From positions 1-53,670 of IMG/VR virus record IMGVR_UViG_3300048918_000117: DNA of 53,670 bases; one strand, written 5' to 3'. The notes beneath the pieces are model-generated. The model was not told where the DNA came from. It did no database searches and was given only the letters and a program-made list of their open reading frames with translations. Below are positions 32,534 through 40,989 of this stretch, one piece after another. Position 1 is the stretch's first letter, and each line of letters opens with the position of its first letter. The DNA is from a virus. The translations under genes were made by a program, and so were the position numbers.

Positions 32534-33943
32534 ATGCCACGACTCCGGACTCCACTGGAAAGAGCGAGTATTGCTGACACGCTCGTAACAACTTTCGGGC
32601 TAGTGGAGTACCAGGGTTCGCTGTACATGCCTCAGCATTTCACGACCAGGGAGCCGTTCCCGGCTACGCCGGAAGAGACGATCTGGGTTCCGCTATCGCA
32701 GCGGAAGGTGATGGCAATGGCGAACTTCGCTGGCATCCTATTTCTGAACGACGGAGAGATCCGTTCGTTCGTGGGGATGCTACGACAGCTGGCGACGCAG
32801 GAGCTCGATGCTCAGGGCCTGCTCGTTAATGTTGACAACAAGGAAGTGAAGCTGCTCGGTGAAGACGGTAAGCTCCACGATGTGACGGGCGACTTCGTCC
32901 CGAACTATCTGGATGTCCCGTATCAGAGCAAGAACCCACTGGCTGATGAGCTGTTCAAGATCATCGTCGAGTGGTTGGGGAGCGAAGAACAGGCGCGCAG
33001 CTTGCTGCACCACCTGGCTACGATACTCCAGCCGGGGTTCAGCGCCGTGAAGTACGTCCTCATGCTAGGTAAGGGACGTAACGGTAAATCGACACTGCTG
33101 AAGATGCTCAAGAAGCTGATCGGCGCTGACAACGTCAGCGGCGTAAAGCGACAAGACATGGCAGTGACGAGTGTGATCATGAAGTCACTGAACAATAAGC
33201 TGGCGAACATTGTCTTCGACGGTCCGAAGGAGTTCCTGAAGGACAGTAGTACGGAGAAGACGCTGATCGCCGGTGAGGAACTGGTTATCGAGCTCAAGTA
33301 CGAGAACGAACCTGTGACGATCCAGACGAACGCTCTGTTCATCGAGGGTCTGCAGCAGGAGCCGAAGGTAAGCGACAAGTCAGTCGCACTTCAGAAGCGG
33401 TTGGTTCGCTTCTGGTTCCCGAATGAGTACGCGCTGGACCTCAAGTTCGAGGAGCGTATGCTCAAGCCAGATATGCTGGCTGCGCTGCTACATCTGCTGC
33501 TCATGCACTGGGTCAACCGGGACGAGGTTGCTACTAAGCTCGCCCTCACGGTTGAGAGCATGGACCTGCAGATGGAGTCTGTGTGGCAGGCGTCGAGTGT
33601 GCTGCGCTTCCTGGAGGAAACAGCACGACGAGACCCGCAGTTCTTGACCAACATCCTCGCTAAGAAGATGATGACGGATGTGTTCCTGACCAGCTACCGC
33701 CCGTGGCTGGACTCGAACGGGTACAAGAACATGGAGGATGACTACCTCCTGACACAGCTGAACGATCACTTCACGATGGATCGGAAGTCGTTCAGGGTCG
33801 AGGGTCGTACCACGACCCGACGCTACATCAAGACTGTGTCACCCGACACACTCAACGTAATGAACAGACTGTTGGCAGGCCACGGCCTTGAGGATCTCAA
33901 GGGAGATGAAGCTGACGTTCTGAACGACGCTATGGAAGGATAG
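32534..33943 (+). CDS. SF3-type (D5/P4-like) replicative helicase (469 aa)
   Basis: Residues about 100-330 form a primase-associated SF3 helicase: Walker A GKGRNGKSTLLKML (near 178), Walker B-like LANIVFDGPKE (near 223), and a sensor-like QTNALFIEGLQQEP (near 264) followed by arginines (LQKRLVRFWFP). The N-terminal 100 residues resemble the D5_N-type helical region. It should unwind DNA 3'-5' as a hexamer at the fork. In many phages this module is fused to a primase; here the primase is the next gene, three bases downstream. Confidence 0.85.
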   Translation: MPRLRTPLERASIADTLVTTFGLVEYQGSLYMPQHFTTREPFPATPEETIWVPLSQRKVMAMANFAGILFLNDGEIRSFVGMLRQLATQELDAQGLLVNVDNKEVKLLGEDGKLHDVTGDFVPNYLDVPYQSKNPLADELFKIIVEWLGSEEQARSLLHHLATILQPGFSAVKYVLMLGKGRNGKSTLLKMLKKLIGADNVSGVKRQDMAVTSVIMKSLNNKLANIVFDGPKEFLKDSSTEKTLIAGEELVIELKYENEPVTIQTNALFIEGLQQEPKVSDKSVALQKRLVRFWFPNEYALDLKFEERMLKPDMLAALLHLLLMHWVNRDEVATKLALTVESMDLQMESVWQASSVLRFLEETARRDPQFLTNILAKKMMTDVFLTSYRPWLDSNGYKNMEDDYLLTQLNDHFTMDRKSFRVEGRTTTRRYIKTVSPDTLNVMNRLLAGHGLEDLKGDEADVLNDAMEG

Positions 33944-33946
33944 CTA

Positions 33947-34762
33947 GTGCAGACGAAGAGATGGTTCGAGAACCTCGAACAGTACACGGTCGAGAACCCT
34001 GTACCGCGACAGCTGGAGTACGACAAGCTGTCCCTGGTCCGTGTCTACCCGAACGGGAAGACGCAGCCGGGCTGGGGCGGTAAGGAGTTCGTCGACAACT
34101 ATGCGAAGAACGCATTCGACCCGGCACGAGCACTGCGCTTCTACCAGAAGTACGGTGCGCCGTTCGGGATCGTGATGCGCTCGCTGCCGTTCCTCTGCGT
34201 CGATATCGACGGCAAGAACGGCGGCATCGAGACTGCTCGCACGCTGAACCTCCCCGAGACGTTCGCGGAGCGAAGCAAGAGCAACAACGGGTTCCACCTG
34301 TTCTACAGGATTCCGTACACCAACTGGGTCCACGACCGTGGGTTCAGCGAGTATCCTGACCTCATCGGTCTGGTACCGGGTGTGGACATCAAGGGAACGG
34401 GTGTGGTGTTCCACCACAAGCAGCAGCGCTGGAACGACCTGGAGGTCGCAGAGGCTCCGGTGTCGCTCATGTCGGTCGTCGGGCGTGCCCGCGACGCGCG
34501 GCGTGCGGCGAGGGTCACGCGCAGCGGGACACAGTCGCTGGACCCGGAAGAGCTGCTGATGGTGCACGACGAGCTTCTGACCGATCTTGCAGGGCGGTTC
34601 GAAGTTGGGAAGCGCAACCAGAAGCTGTTCGCGATTGCAGCAAGGATGCTGGCTGCAGGTGTGCCGCACTGGGACACGCTGGTGTATGACAGAGGCTTGG
34701 AGATCGGGCTGGAACTGGACGAGATCCAGGAGCTCATCAACAACGTCGACAAGTACAGCTGA
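33947..34762 (+). CDS. PrimPol-type (archaeo-eukaryotic) primase (271 aa)
   Basis: The bifunctional primase/polymerase N-terminal family pattern is present: FLCVDIDGKNGG with the catalytic DxD (D86, D88), SNNGFHLFYRIP supplying the conserved histidine (near 115), and GVDIKGTGVVFHH (near 145). The C-terminal 80 residues are helical and may contact the adjacent helicase. It would make primers for the family A polymerase. GTG start, three bases after the helicase stop. The freestanding primase is the reciprocal half of the usual primase-helicase fusion. Confidence 0.85.
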   Translation: MQTKRWFENLEQYTVENPVPRQLEYDKLSLVRVYPNGKTQPGWGGKEFVDNYAKNAFDPARALRFYQKYGAPFGIVMRSLPFLCVDIDGKNGGIETARTLNLPETFAERSKSNNGFHLFYRIPYTNWVHDRGFSEYPDLIGLVPGVDIKGTGVVFHHKQQRWNDLEVAEAPVSLMSVVGRARDARRAARVTRSGTQSLDPEELLMVHDELLTDLAGRFEVGKRNQKLFAIAARMLAAGVPHWDTLVYDRGLEIGLELDEIQELINNVDKYS

Positions 34763-34766
34763 AGGG

Positions 34767-34800
34767 AAGACCGGGCCTCGCGCCCGGTCTTTCCTTTTAT
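34767..34800 (+). terminator. intrinsic terminator after the primase
   Basis: AAGACCGGGC (34767-34776) pairs with 34782-34791 around CTCGC, followed by TCCTTTTATTTG. A good rho-independent terminator ending the replication operon. Confidence 0.85.
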
Positions 34801-34804
34801 TTGT

Positions 34805-34810
34805 TATAAT
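34805..34810 (+). promoter_or_regulatory. TATAAT box for the last early genes
   Basis: A perfect TATAAT begins 13 bases after the terminator stem and lies 36 bases before the GTG at 34846. The -35 position falls in the hairpin and has no consensus. Confidence 0.5.
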
Positions 34811-34845
34811 GGGTCGCAGGCCCCATACGTTGGAAGGAAACAACC

Positions 34846-35454
34846 GTGGCAGGAGAGCGTCGCGCAGACCTGAACGCGATCGAGCGTCAGCTGCAGGAGC
34901 AGTTCAGACCGGAGTCGACACGTCGCCGGTTCACCAGCACCGTCGAAGACACGATCGAGACGAGCGAGTACATCAAGAACCTCGCACTGCCCATCGGCTC
35001 TCGTGGCAAGATGCCGCTGACTCAGGACAAGTATGTCATCAACGAGAATCCTGCTCGTATCGAGTGGGAGCGGCAGGTGCGGATGTTCCTGGCCAGGCTG
35101 GACAAGAGCATGAGCCACCGCGTTACAGCTCCCATGATCTACGAGTGGACGACCGGCATCAGCATCGCTGAGCTCGCAGAGCTCGAAGGCGTAGCTGACG
35201 CCGACGGTCGCGGTGGTGGCAAGACAGGTAGCGCGAACATGCACCTGCGTCACATCAACGCGATCCTCTTCGACTACTTCGGCAAGCCGTACAAGACGAA
35301 GATCGCTGGCCGTCAGGTCGGCAAGGCGTACAAGGTGCGTCAGTACTTCCGTGTCGCAGACAAGAAGCCGATGCAGCTGGCTCTGTGGCCGGAGTTCGAG
35401 CGGGGCCTGCTCCAGGATCAGCGAGGTAAGCTTCCGAATGGTCGCTCAGCATGA
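34846..35454 (+). CDS. hypothetical, possibly DNA-binding protein (202 aa)
   Basis: GTG start after TTGGAAGGAAACAACC. The protein is basic and mostly helical. A segment near residues 93-118 (RVTAPMIYEWTTGISIAELA, then ELEGVADADGR) could be a helix-turn-helix, and the C-terminal half is rich in basic residues (YKTKIAGRQVGKAYKVRQYF). No family is recognised with confidence. It has its own promoter box. As one of the last early genes it could be a middle/late regulator, but this is inference. Confidence 0.7.
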   Translation: MAGERRADLNAIERQLQEQFRPESTRRRFTSTVEDTIETSEYIKNLALPIGSRGKMPLTQDKYVINENPARIEWERQVRMFLARLDKSMSHRVTAPMIYEWTTGISIAELAELEGVADADGRGGGKTGSANMHLRHINAILFDYFGKPYKTKIAGRQVGKAYKVRQYFRVADKKPMQLALWPEFERGLLQDQRGKLPNGRSA

Positions 35455-35792
35455 GTGGTCCCAAGCAGGATCTCACGCCGGAGGCGTACGAGAGATGGAA
35501 GGCAAGGCATAGGGTAGTAGAGCGATATAGGATTTGGGTAAAGCAACTAGAAGAGAATCCTATTAAGGCTCTGCCCCTGGCAGAGCGCGGTCCCTTGCCT
35601 ATAACCTCGTCGCTTGTTGAGGCGTTTTGGCACCCACTTGCGTGCAAGTGTGGTTCCTGCGATTACGCGGAAGCGCGAGCCGTGAAAAATTTTCGGCTCA
35701 CGCTTTCGCCTATCCCGCCGGCGGTCAAAGCACTAACGAGTCCTCTTCCACAATTGCCTGATCAGGTATTGCGCCACCTTCAAGGCGCTTGA
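35451..35792 (+). CDS. hypothetical protein at the convergence point (113 aa)
   Basis: The ATG overlaps the previous stop (ATGA). The N-terminal 55 residues are helical (LTPEAYERWKARHRVVERY). A short cysteine patch CKCGSC (near 64-69) could bind metal. The gene runs through a strong hairpin at 35671-35705 and overlaps the convergent gene by 68 bases, so the C-terminal 40 residues are less certain. No family is recognised. Confidence 0.6.
   Translation: MSGPKQDLTPEAYERWKARHRVVERYRIWVKQLEENPIKALPLAERGPLPITSSLVEAFWHPLACKCGSCDYAEARAVKNFRLTLSPIPPAVKALTSPLPQLPDQVLRHLQGA
35671..35705. terminator. hairpin between the two convergent blocks
   Basis: AAGCG-C-GAGCCG (35671-35682) pairs with CGGCTC-A-CGCTT (35694-35705) with one mismatch, around an AT-rich loop. 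It lies near where plus- and minus-strand transcription meet and could stop either, although it falls inside the last plus-strand gene. Confidence 0.4.
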
Positions 35793-36009
35793 GGACGAGC
35801 TCGATGGACGGCAGGTGGCCGGACCATGCGGCCTGAATGACCAGGGTCGCGGCCATCTTGTCGAGGATGTCGTCGGTGCGCATGTAGATGCTCTGCACCA
35901 CGATGAGTCGCTGGTTCCAGAGCCACTGCACGCGGGTGTCCGCGGACGCGCGGTGCTCCTCGGGAATGTTGGACTTGAGCCGCTTGGTAAGCTCATCAGT
36001 CTTCGACAT
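35725..36009 (-). CDS. small terminase-like protein, possible TerS part (94 aa)
   Basis: The C-terminal stretch MAATLVIQAAWSGHLPSIEL followed by VLKRLEGGAIPDQA resembles the common small-terminase pattern in which a helix and the phrase G-(D/H)-x2-A/S-I-E-x-(V/L)-L-x-R-x-E/G-G lead to the C-terminus. The N-terminus is a charged helix (MSKTDELTKRLKSNIPEEHR). It is the last minus-strand gene, two genes after the large terminase, and overlaps the preceding gene by 14 bases. The TerS assignment is inference. Confidence 0.5.
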   Translation of the reverse strand: MSKTDELTKRLKSNIPEEHRASADTRVQWLWNQRLIVVQSIYMRTDDILDKMAATLVIQAAWSGHLPSIELVLKRLEGGAIPDQAIVEEDSLVL

Positions 36010-36331
36010 CTTCGTCCTCCTCGGGCGTGGGGAGCATGCCCTGCGTCAGGTCAACCATCTCAAGACGGTTGGCGTTCTGGACGGCAGGGTTGGTGCCCAT
36101 GCGGCGCGTGCCTGCCGTGCGGTCGAGGATGATACGCTGGGCGCGCGTCGCTTTGTTGACGCTGCCCACGACCTTCATGTCCGGGAAGTTGGCGATGTCG
36201 AACAGCTGGCGGCCGATCAGCTCCCAGATCGGCATCTCCAGGCGGCTGGTGAGATCCTCGTCCGGCCACTGAGGGTGGCGGACGACGTACTCCAGCGCCT
36301 GTCGCACTGTCTTGTGCTTGGCTAGAGGCAT
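35996..36331 (-). CDS. hypothetical terminase-linked protein (111 aa)
   Basis: It lies between the large terminase cluster and the TerS-like gene. It contains a possible helix-turn-helix (RLEMPIWELIGRQLFDIANF, residues about 29-48), a basic middle (NKATRAQRIILDRTAGTRRM) and a very acidic C-terminus (PTPEEDEDVED). Such an arrangement could be the DNA-recognition half of a split small terminase, with the 94-aa protein as partner. I have no family match. The stop region overlaps the next start. Confidence 0.55.
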   Translation of the reverse strand: MPLAKHKTVRQALEYVVRHPQWPDEDLTSRLEMPIWELIGRQLFDIANFPDMKVVGSVNKATRAQRIILDRTAGTRRMGTNPAVQNANRLEMVDLTQGMLPTPEEDEDVED

Positions 36332-36513
36332 CAGTAGTTCCTTCCGTATCTGATGTAGGCTCGCAGGCGGAGCGAGTCCAGTGTCTGGCTAGCTCGATGA
36401 AGCTTGGTGATAGGACTGAAGCCACGGCCAGTCCCAACATAGTAGTGCCATTCCTTTCGGAGTGCACGCTTGATCGCTTTCTTGTAGGTGCGGCGCGAGA
36501 ACTTCAATTCCAT
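36331..36513 (-). CDS. small, highly basic protein (60 aa)
   Basis: About one third of residues are K or R (KFSRRTYKKAIKRALRKEWH, then LDSLRLRAYIRYGRNY). It overlaps the terminase stop by 10 bases and the following gene by 1. It may bind DNA or RNA, or be a structural cofactor. No family is recognised. Confidence 0.6.
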   Translation of the reverse strand: MELKFSRRTYKKAIKRALRKEWHYYVGTGRGFSPITKLHRASQTLDSLRLRAYIRYGRNY

Positions 36514-38006
36514 ACTCCCGAGTAGTCTTCGATGTAATCTCCAACTCCCGGCGTCTGGCTGTTATCGTACAGAGACCCGCCGAAGAACCCAAGCTCCTTG
36601 ATAGCTTGGACCACATAACGGAGCGCGTCCATCATGTGGGAGTACTTGTCGTGGACCGGAGTAGGCGAGTACTCGCCGGTCTTCTCGTTGAAGGAGTACT
36701 TGTAGTTCTCCATGCACTCAAGCAACCAGTCGCAGTTCGGGCGGAGTGTGCTCTTGAGCTCGTTGTTGTTCTCGTCAAGACCGTTGATGAAGGTCTTGTA
36801 CATCTGGAGGCGAACCTGCTGTACCATCGTGATGATGTCAGCATTGTCCGTGTTGGGCAGACCCTTGACCGTCCAGATGTTCGTGCCTTTGGCGAGCACC
36901 GCAACATTTGGAAATCTCTGCCGCATCATGTCGGCGGGGGTTGTGTTTACGGCGGTCTCGTGGTGGTCGCCGTCCCAGGGCAGGATGATCTGGGCGAGCT
37001 GCGAGTACCACGGCTTCATGGCTAGGACGTCCACATACTCCGGTAGAGCCTTTCCATGACCTTCCCCGCAATCGATGAGAAAGAGGTTGTTGTTGAACCA
37101 CTGGAAGGCGATCCAGGCGGTGGCGTCGGAATGTTTACCACTGGAACCGATATCGAACGCAACGTAGATCGGATGACCGCGGTCCCAGTTGAAAGCTCGG
37201 TTACGGTGCTCTGCCATGATTCGAGAGAGCGCCTCGCCATAGACAGCGGCAGCGTCCATCTCCTCGAACGAGCAGTAGTACTCCTGCTCGAACATTCGAG
37301 CGTTACCAAATCGGCGAAGGTAAGCTTCCTTGTCGAGCTCAAGCTGCTGCTGGCTGCGGACGGGTGGAAGGCCATGCCGTCGCATGATCTCGTTGAGGTC
37401 ATCGATCGTCCTAATGATGATCTGGTAGTTGGGCTGACCTTCGAGAGCGGACATGAGTGCCCACAGTGGGTTGCGGCGTTTGCCTCGGGGCGTGGCCACA
37501 CCCATGAGCCTCTTGTTCGGCTGCTCGGAAGTGATGATCGGCATCAGACGCGGGATCGGGTCGTCGCGAGTGAACAGCGAGAGCTCCGTGATTGAGTAGT
37601 CGTCGAACGACGTACCCACACCGTTCTGGTCTTTGCCGGACTGGAAGTAACCTTCTAGCTTCAAGATGCTCTTGTTCGTGAAACGACCCTCCATGCGGGT
37701 ATCTTTCCACGAGACCTGGCTGTCAGGCACGTTGTCCTGGAGCATCCGAACCATCTGCTGGGAGTTCGGGTCCCAGTAAGTCTTGTCCCAGAGAATGTTA
37801 CGCACAGAGGGCGTATCGGGCGCGATGTACACGCCGGTCGTCTTGGGGCGGAGAAGACGTGCAGTGCACGACTCCATGCTCATGGCGACGTCTTTCCCTG
37901 ACTGTCGGGGGTAAACAGCCAACCCTACACGGTTGCGTTGCCACATCTGGTGTAGCTCCGCCTGGTAGGGACGGGGACGGTAGTACCGGGGAAAGACGTC
38001 GCCCAT
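36504..38006 (-). CDS. terminase large subunit (500 aa)
   Basis: The ATPase domain shows a Walker A variant VYPRQSGKDVAMS (near 31-43), a Walker B/catalytic pattern DDYSITELSLF (near 135) and coupling motif MGVATPRGKRR (near 168). The nuclease domain shows AFDIGSSGKHSDATAW (near 284), a second acidic site around LPWDGDHHE, and HDKYSHMMDALRY near the C-terminus, the usual third Asp. All expected motor and nuclease residues seem present. It powers packaging through the portal. The gene is far from the portal and capsid genes, an unusual arrangement. Confidence 0.9.
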   Translation of the reverse strand: MGDVFPRYYRPRPYQAELHQMWQRNRVGLAVYPRQSGKDVAMSMESCTARLLRPKTTGVYIAPDTPSVRNILWDKTYWDPNSQQMVRMLQDNVPDSQVSWKDTRMEGRFTNKSILKLEGYFQSGKDQNGVGTSFDDYSITELSLFTRDDPIPRLMPIITSEQPNKRLMGVATPRGKRRNPLWALMSALEGQPNYQIIIRTIDDLNEIMRRHGLPPVRSQQQLELDKEAYLRRFGNARMFEQEYYCSFEEMDAAAVYGEALSRIMAEHRNRAFNWDRGHPIYVAFDIGSSGKHSDATAWIAFQWFNNNLFLIDCGEGHGKALPEYVDVLAMKPWYSQLAQIILPWDGDHHETAVNTTPADMMRQRFPNVAVLAKGTNIWTVKGLPNTDNADIITMVQQVRLQMYKTFINGLDENNNELKSTLRPNCDWLLECMENYKYSFNEKTGEYSPTPVHDKYSHMMDALRYVVQAIKELGFFGGSLYDNSQTPGVGDYIEDYSGVWN

Positions 38007-38009
38007 GAG

Positions 38010-38240
38010 TTACTTCTCGAAGCTGGAGGCTTCGTCCACGGACGCCTTGACAGCCAGCTGGAGGCCGGTCAAGGAGTTGAGGATGCGCTGCTTGCGCGGG
38101 TCCTCGTCGTGGACCTGGTCGTTGACCTCGACCCAGAGGGCGTTGAACTTGTCGTTCAGCGTCTCCTCGGTCTTGGTCTCCTTTTCCGCGGGCTTGTCCG
38201 CGGGCTTGGATGCGGCGGGTGCCGCCTTGGTGTCAGCCAT
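38010..38240 (-). CDS. hypothetical small protein (76 aa)
   Basis: The N-terminal 27 residues are low-complexity Ala/Lys/Pro/Glu (ADTKAAPAASKPADKPAEKE) and probably disordered. The C-terminal half is helical (LNDKFNALWVEVNDQVH). The preceding AGGAGACAAGGAGACAGCC gives a good ribosome-binding site. It sits between the scaffold-like and terminase genes, three bases before the latter. It may be a minor capsid or assembly cofactor. Confidence 0.65.
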   Translation of the reverse strand: MADTKAAPAASKPADKPAEKETKTEETLNDKFNALWVEVNDQVHDEDPRKQRILNSLTGLQLAVKASVDEASSFEK

Positions 38241-38267
38241 TGGCTGTCTCCTTGTCTCCTGTAGAGG

Positions 38268-39380
38268 TTACAGGTTGATGTTCGGCATCCCGACGCCAGA
38301 CCAGAAGGTACTGAAGTCGGTCTCGTCGGACGCCTCGCCACCGCGCTGGGCGGTGGACGGGATGCCCGCCTGTGGAGCCGAGAACTGCCCGTTGTCCTCG
38401 CGCTGCTGAGCCGCTGCTGCGGCCCTCTGCTGCGCGGCACGGTCTTCCTGGCGCTGACCGTTGGCTCCGCGCTCACGCTCCAGGCTGGCGCGAATGCTGT
38501 TGACCAGCGGCTGGACATTGACCGTGTACCCGTACAGCTTGTCGCCGGTACGGAACTCGTAGTCCTTCGCCATTTCGGTGAAGCGAGCACCGAGCTCCGG
38601 GTCGAACTGCTTGGTGCCGGGGATCAGGTCCGGGTTGTTCTGGAACAGCAGGTAGGACTCCTGGATGATGGAAACCGTCTCACGGACACCGTCCTGCTTC
38701 TGGGCAACGCGATCGTCGAGCTCAGCGTTGATGAGCTGTCCGGTCGCCTCCTGCCAGTCCTTGGCTTCGGCGGTGTCGCGAATGCGCATCATCGCACCCT
38801 GAGCAGCGCCGTGGCGGACGTCAGGAACCTCCATGCCGACAAGCTGCATGGGGTGCTGCTTGAGCGCATCGATGAACTGAGGCGCGACCTCGGCCTGGAA
38901 CTCCTGGATTGCCTGCTGGCGGAAAGCAGCAGCCATGTTCTCCGACGCCTTCTGAGAGGCGGCGGCAAACATGGGCGTTACTTCGGCGGCGTCGAGGTCT
39001 CCGACTCCTGCTGCGCGAGCAGCTGCTCCAGCATCGTCGACTTGCCCGCCTGCCGGGGCCTGGCCGTCCACTCCAGCTTGGGGAGCGGAGCCAGCCACTC
39101 CTGTTCCAGCGGCTCCGGCTTCGGAGGCAGCGGCGAGATCAGCGGCGTTGGGAAGAGCTCCAGCACCCTGTGCTCCAGCATCTCCCGCTGCTGCTGCAGC
39201 TCCTTGAGCTCCAGCAGCTGCGCCCTGGTCTCCTGCTCCAGCAGCGCCAGCCGCCGCTCCGCTTTCACCTGCTTCCTTTGAAGCCTCCGGAAAGTAGACC
39301 TCGTTGAAAGCCTGCGCAAATAGCGAGTCAATCTCAGAGACGATAGGCGCGTCCGGAATGTCGTCGCGGGCATCAGACAT
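38268..39380 (-). CDS. scaffold-like virion assembly protein (370 aa)
   Basis: An acidic N-terminus (DARDDIPDAPIVSEID) is followed by about 90 residues almost entirely of A, G, D and Q (about 50-140). Then comes a long helical domain (ASENMAAAFRQQAIQEFQAE, QHPMQLVGMEV) and a short conserved-looking C-terminus. Scaffolding proteins typically have this disordered-plus-helical make-up with a short capsid-binding tail, so an assembly role is reasonable, but the gene is not beside the capsid gene. The ATG at 39380 lies 7 bases after AGGTGG; GTG 39389 and ATG 39383 are alternatives. Confidence 0.6.
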   Translation of the reverse strand: MSDARDDIPDAPIVSEIDSLFAQAFNEVYFPEASKEAGESGAAAGAAGAGDQGAAAGAQGAAAAAGDAGAQGAGALPNAADLAAASEAGAAGTGVAGSAPQAGVDGQAPAGGQVDDAGAAARAAGVGDLDAAEVTPMFAAASQKASENMAAAFRQQAIQEFQAEVAPQFIDALKQHPMQLVGMEVPDVRHGAAQGAMMRIRDTAEAKDWQEATGQLINAELDDRVAQKQDGVRETVSIIQESYLLFQNNPDLIPGTKQFDPELGARFTEMAKDYEFRTGDKLYGYTVNVQPLVNSIRASLERERGANGQRQEDRAAQQRAAAAAQQREDNGQFSAPQAGIPSTAQRGGEASDETDFSTFWSGVGMPNINL

Positions 39381-40029
39381 CATCGCCACCTGCGGCGATG
39401 CGCTCCATCATGTCCGCGCCCTCGGCTTCGGTGATGTTGAACCCAGCGAGGTTCCGCATCCACTCGATGATGCCGTTGTCCGTGTTGAGGATCATGGCGA
39501 TCGCGTCGGCGGCGGCGGCGTGGACGACGCCCTTCTGCGGCTTGTTGAGTGGGATCGCCATCCAGGCCTCGTTCCAGTCCTGGGTCATGACGGTCCACGC
39601 CACGATGACCTTGATGTAGTCATCCTTGTGGCGCTCCCAGTCGTCCTCGTTCTCCAGGTACAGGAGCTCGGCGGGCTTCGGGTAGCACTCCTCCAGGACG
39701 CGCATCGCCTTGTGGAGGTACGTGGTCCGGGTGGCGAGGTAGCCGGGCAGGTCGAAGTAGCGGAGCCACGGCCACTGGCGAAGCAGGCCGTTGGCGACGA
39801 CCATGCTGAGCGGCTCTTCGGCCTGCTGGATCGCGACCTCCAGGTACTCGTGCCACATCTCGAAGAGCGTGGTCTCGTACTGGCCGGTGACGCTGTTCGC
39901 CTGGGCCTTGGCGAACTGCTCGCTGGTCAGCGGCTCGTTCGACTCGGTCTCGATCGTGTCGTCTTCCACCGGGGGAAGTTCCACGACAGGCTTGTCGGTC
40001 TCCAGCGTGGGGTCTTCGGTGTACTCCAT
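39373..40029 (-). CDS. hypothetical virion-block protein (218 aa)
   Basis: Start at ATG 40027-40029, overlapping the preceding stop (TAATG). The N-terminal 30 residues are acidic. The rest is helical, with several tryptophans (LLRQWPWLRYFDLPGY, MTQDWNEAWMAIPLN). No family is recognised. It lies in the head/tail assembly cluster, between two genes of unknown function. The stop overlaps the next gene start. Confidence 0.7.
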   Translation of the reverse strand: MEYTEDPTLETDKPVVELPPVEDDTIETESNEPLTSEQFAKAQANSVTGQYETTLFEMWHEYLEVAIQQAEEPLSMVVANGLLRQWPWLRYFDLPGYLATRTTYLHKAMRVLEECYPKPAELLYLENEDDWERHKDDYIKVIVAWTVMTQDWNEAWMAIPLNKPQKGVVHAAAADAIAMILNTDNGIIEWMRNLAGFNITEAEGADMMERIAAGGDDV

Positions 40030-40916
40030 TAGTATTCGCTCCTTCCGAGCTGACGGTCGCGGAGTTCGCGCTCCATCGTGTCGCGTACTGCGTTCATGTC
40101 GAAGCACAGGTCCGTGCCTACGTACATGGTCTTGCTCTGGATGCTGGACGGCACCAGGTCGAGGCCACCGTAGAAGTCGCGGATTTCGTTGTAGTCGAAA
40201 CCACGGCGACCGTTGTACTGGTGGATCTTGAACGGCATGCGCGGGTCAAAGTAGATTCCGACCTGCATCGAGGGCAAGGTGATCTTGATCTCGATGTCGC
40301 TGCGCACTTCACCGGCGACCTCGAAGGACTCTTCGAGATGGCCGGATGCGTCGCGGCGCTCCTGCACGACGACGTTGTTGGAGATGGACTTGACCTTGCG
40401 GGTCATGCGGGCCTTCGGGATCGCGGGCTTCTGGACCTCGTCCATGTACCACACGCGACCGAGGCTGTCGATGCGCAGCGGGTCGTCCGGGCCGTGCGTG
40501 TTGAACGTCAGGCCTGCTCGCTCAGCGTTGCGATCGCTGAGCGGGACGCCCAAGATCTGAGCCAGGTGCGAAGGGCTGAGCTTGCCCCACTGATCGCGGG
40601 GCGGGACAGGCTCGCCGCTGGCCGCCTGTGCCCGCCTCTGGGCCGCGACGGTGGGCTGAGCCGGTGGGGTCGCCCGCGTCGGAACGGCTGCGAGGTCGGC
40701 GACGGCGGGCCGCTCCGGCTCAGGCTCGGGCAGGGCTGCGGCGAACTCGGCGGGGCCGATGCCATCGAAGGTCTCGCCGACGAACTTGACGACGAGAGCT
40801 TCGAGCTCTGCCTCAGTCCAGGCGACGTACGTCTTCTTGTCGAGAGGGATGTCGAGGCCGTAGCTGGCGGCCTCCTTGAGCTGGTTGTAGAGCATGCTCT
40901 TGCGAGGCGGTGCCAT
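40029..40916 (-). CDS. hypothetical virion-block protein (295 aa)
   Basis: The chosen ATG (MAPPRKSMLYNQLKEA) follows a perfect GGAGG at 7 bases; an upstream in-frame ATG lacks such a site. A short helical N-terminal domain is joined by a Pro/Ala-rich linker (about 75-115) to a C-terminal domain with strand-rich segments (DPLRIDSLGRVWYMDEVQKP, IEIKITLPSMQVGIYFD). It starts a new unit after a 73-base gap with small hairpins and a TAAAAT box. No family is recognised. Confidence 0.7.
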   Translation of the reverse strand: MAPPRKSMLYNQLKEAASYGLDIPLDKKTYVAWTEAELEALVVKFVGETFDGIGPAEFAAALPEPEPERPAVADLAAVPTRATPPAQPTVAAQRRAQAASGEPVPPRDQWGKLSPSHLAQILGVPLSDRNAERAGLTFNTHGPDDPLRIDSLGRVWYMDEVQKPAIPKARMTRKVKSISNNVVVQERRDASGHLEESFEVAGEVRSDIEIKITLPSMQVGIYFDPRMPFKIHQYNGRRGFDYNEIRDFYGGLDLVPSSIQSKTMYVGTDLCFDMNAVRDTMERELRDRQLGRSEY

Positions 40917-40989
40917 GAGTCCTCCAGGATAGGCGGCGGGTGGGGGCCATTCCGGCCCATACACCGCAATTTTACCCGGAAAAACCGGC
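40917..40989 (-). promoter_or_regulatory. short intergenic gap with hairpins and possible -10 box
   Basis: On the minus strand this gap holds CCGG-TTTTT-CCGG, then TAAAAT, a GGGCC/GGCCC hairpin and the GGAGG ribosome-binding site. TAAAAT could be the -10 of a minus-strand promoter for the assembly genes; no -35 is evident. Confidence 0.35.

Noticed and set aside
35255-35647. A 130-codon minus-strand frame near the convergence point
   Set aside because: It is antisense to two coupled plus-strand genes, lacks a ribosome-binding site and has a low-complexity, cysteine/serine/arginine-rich product.
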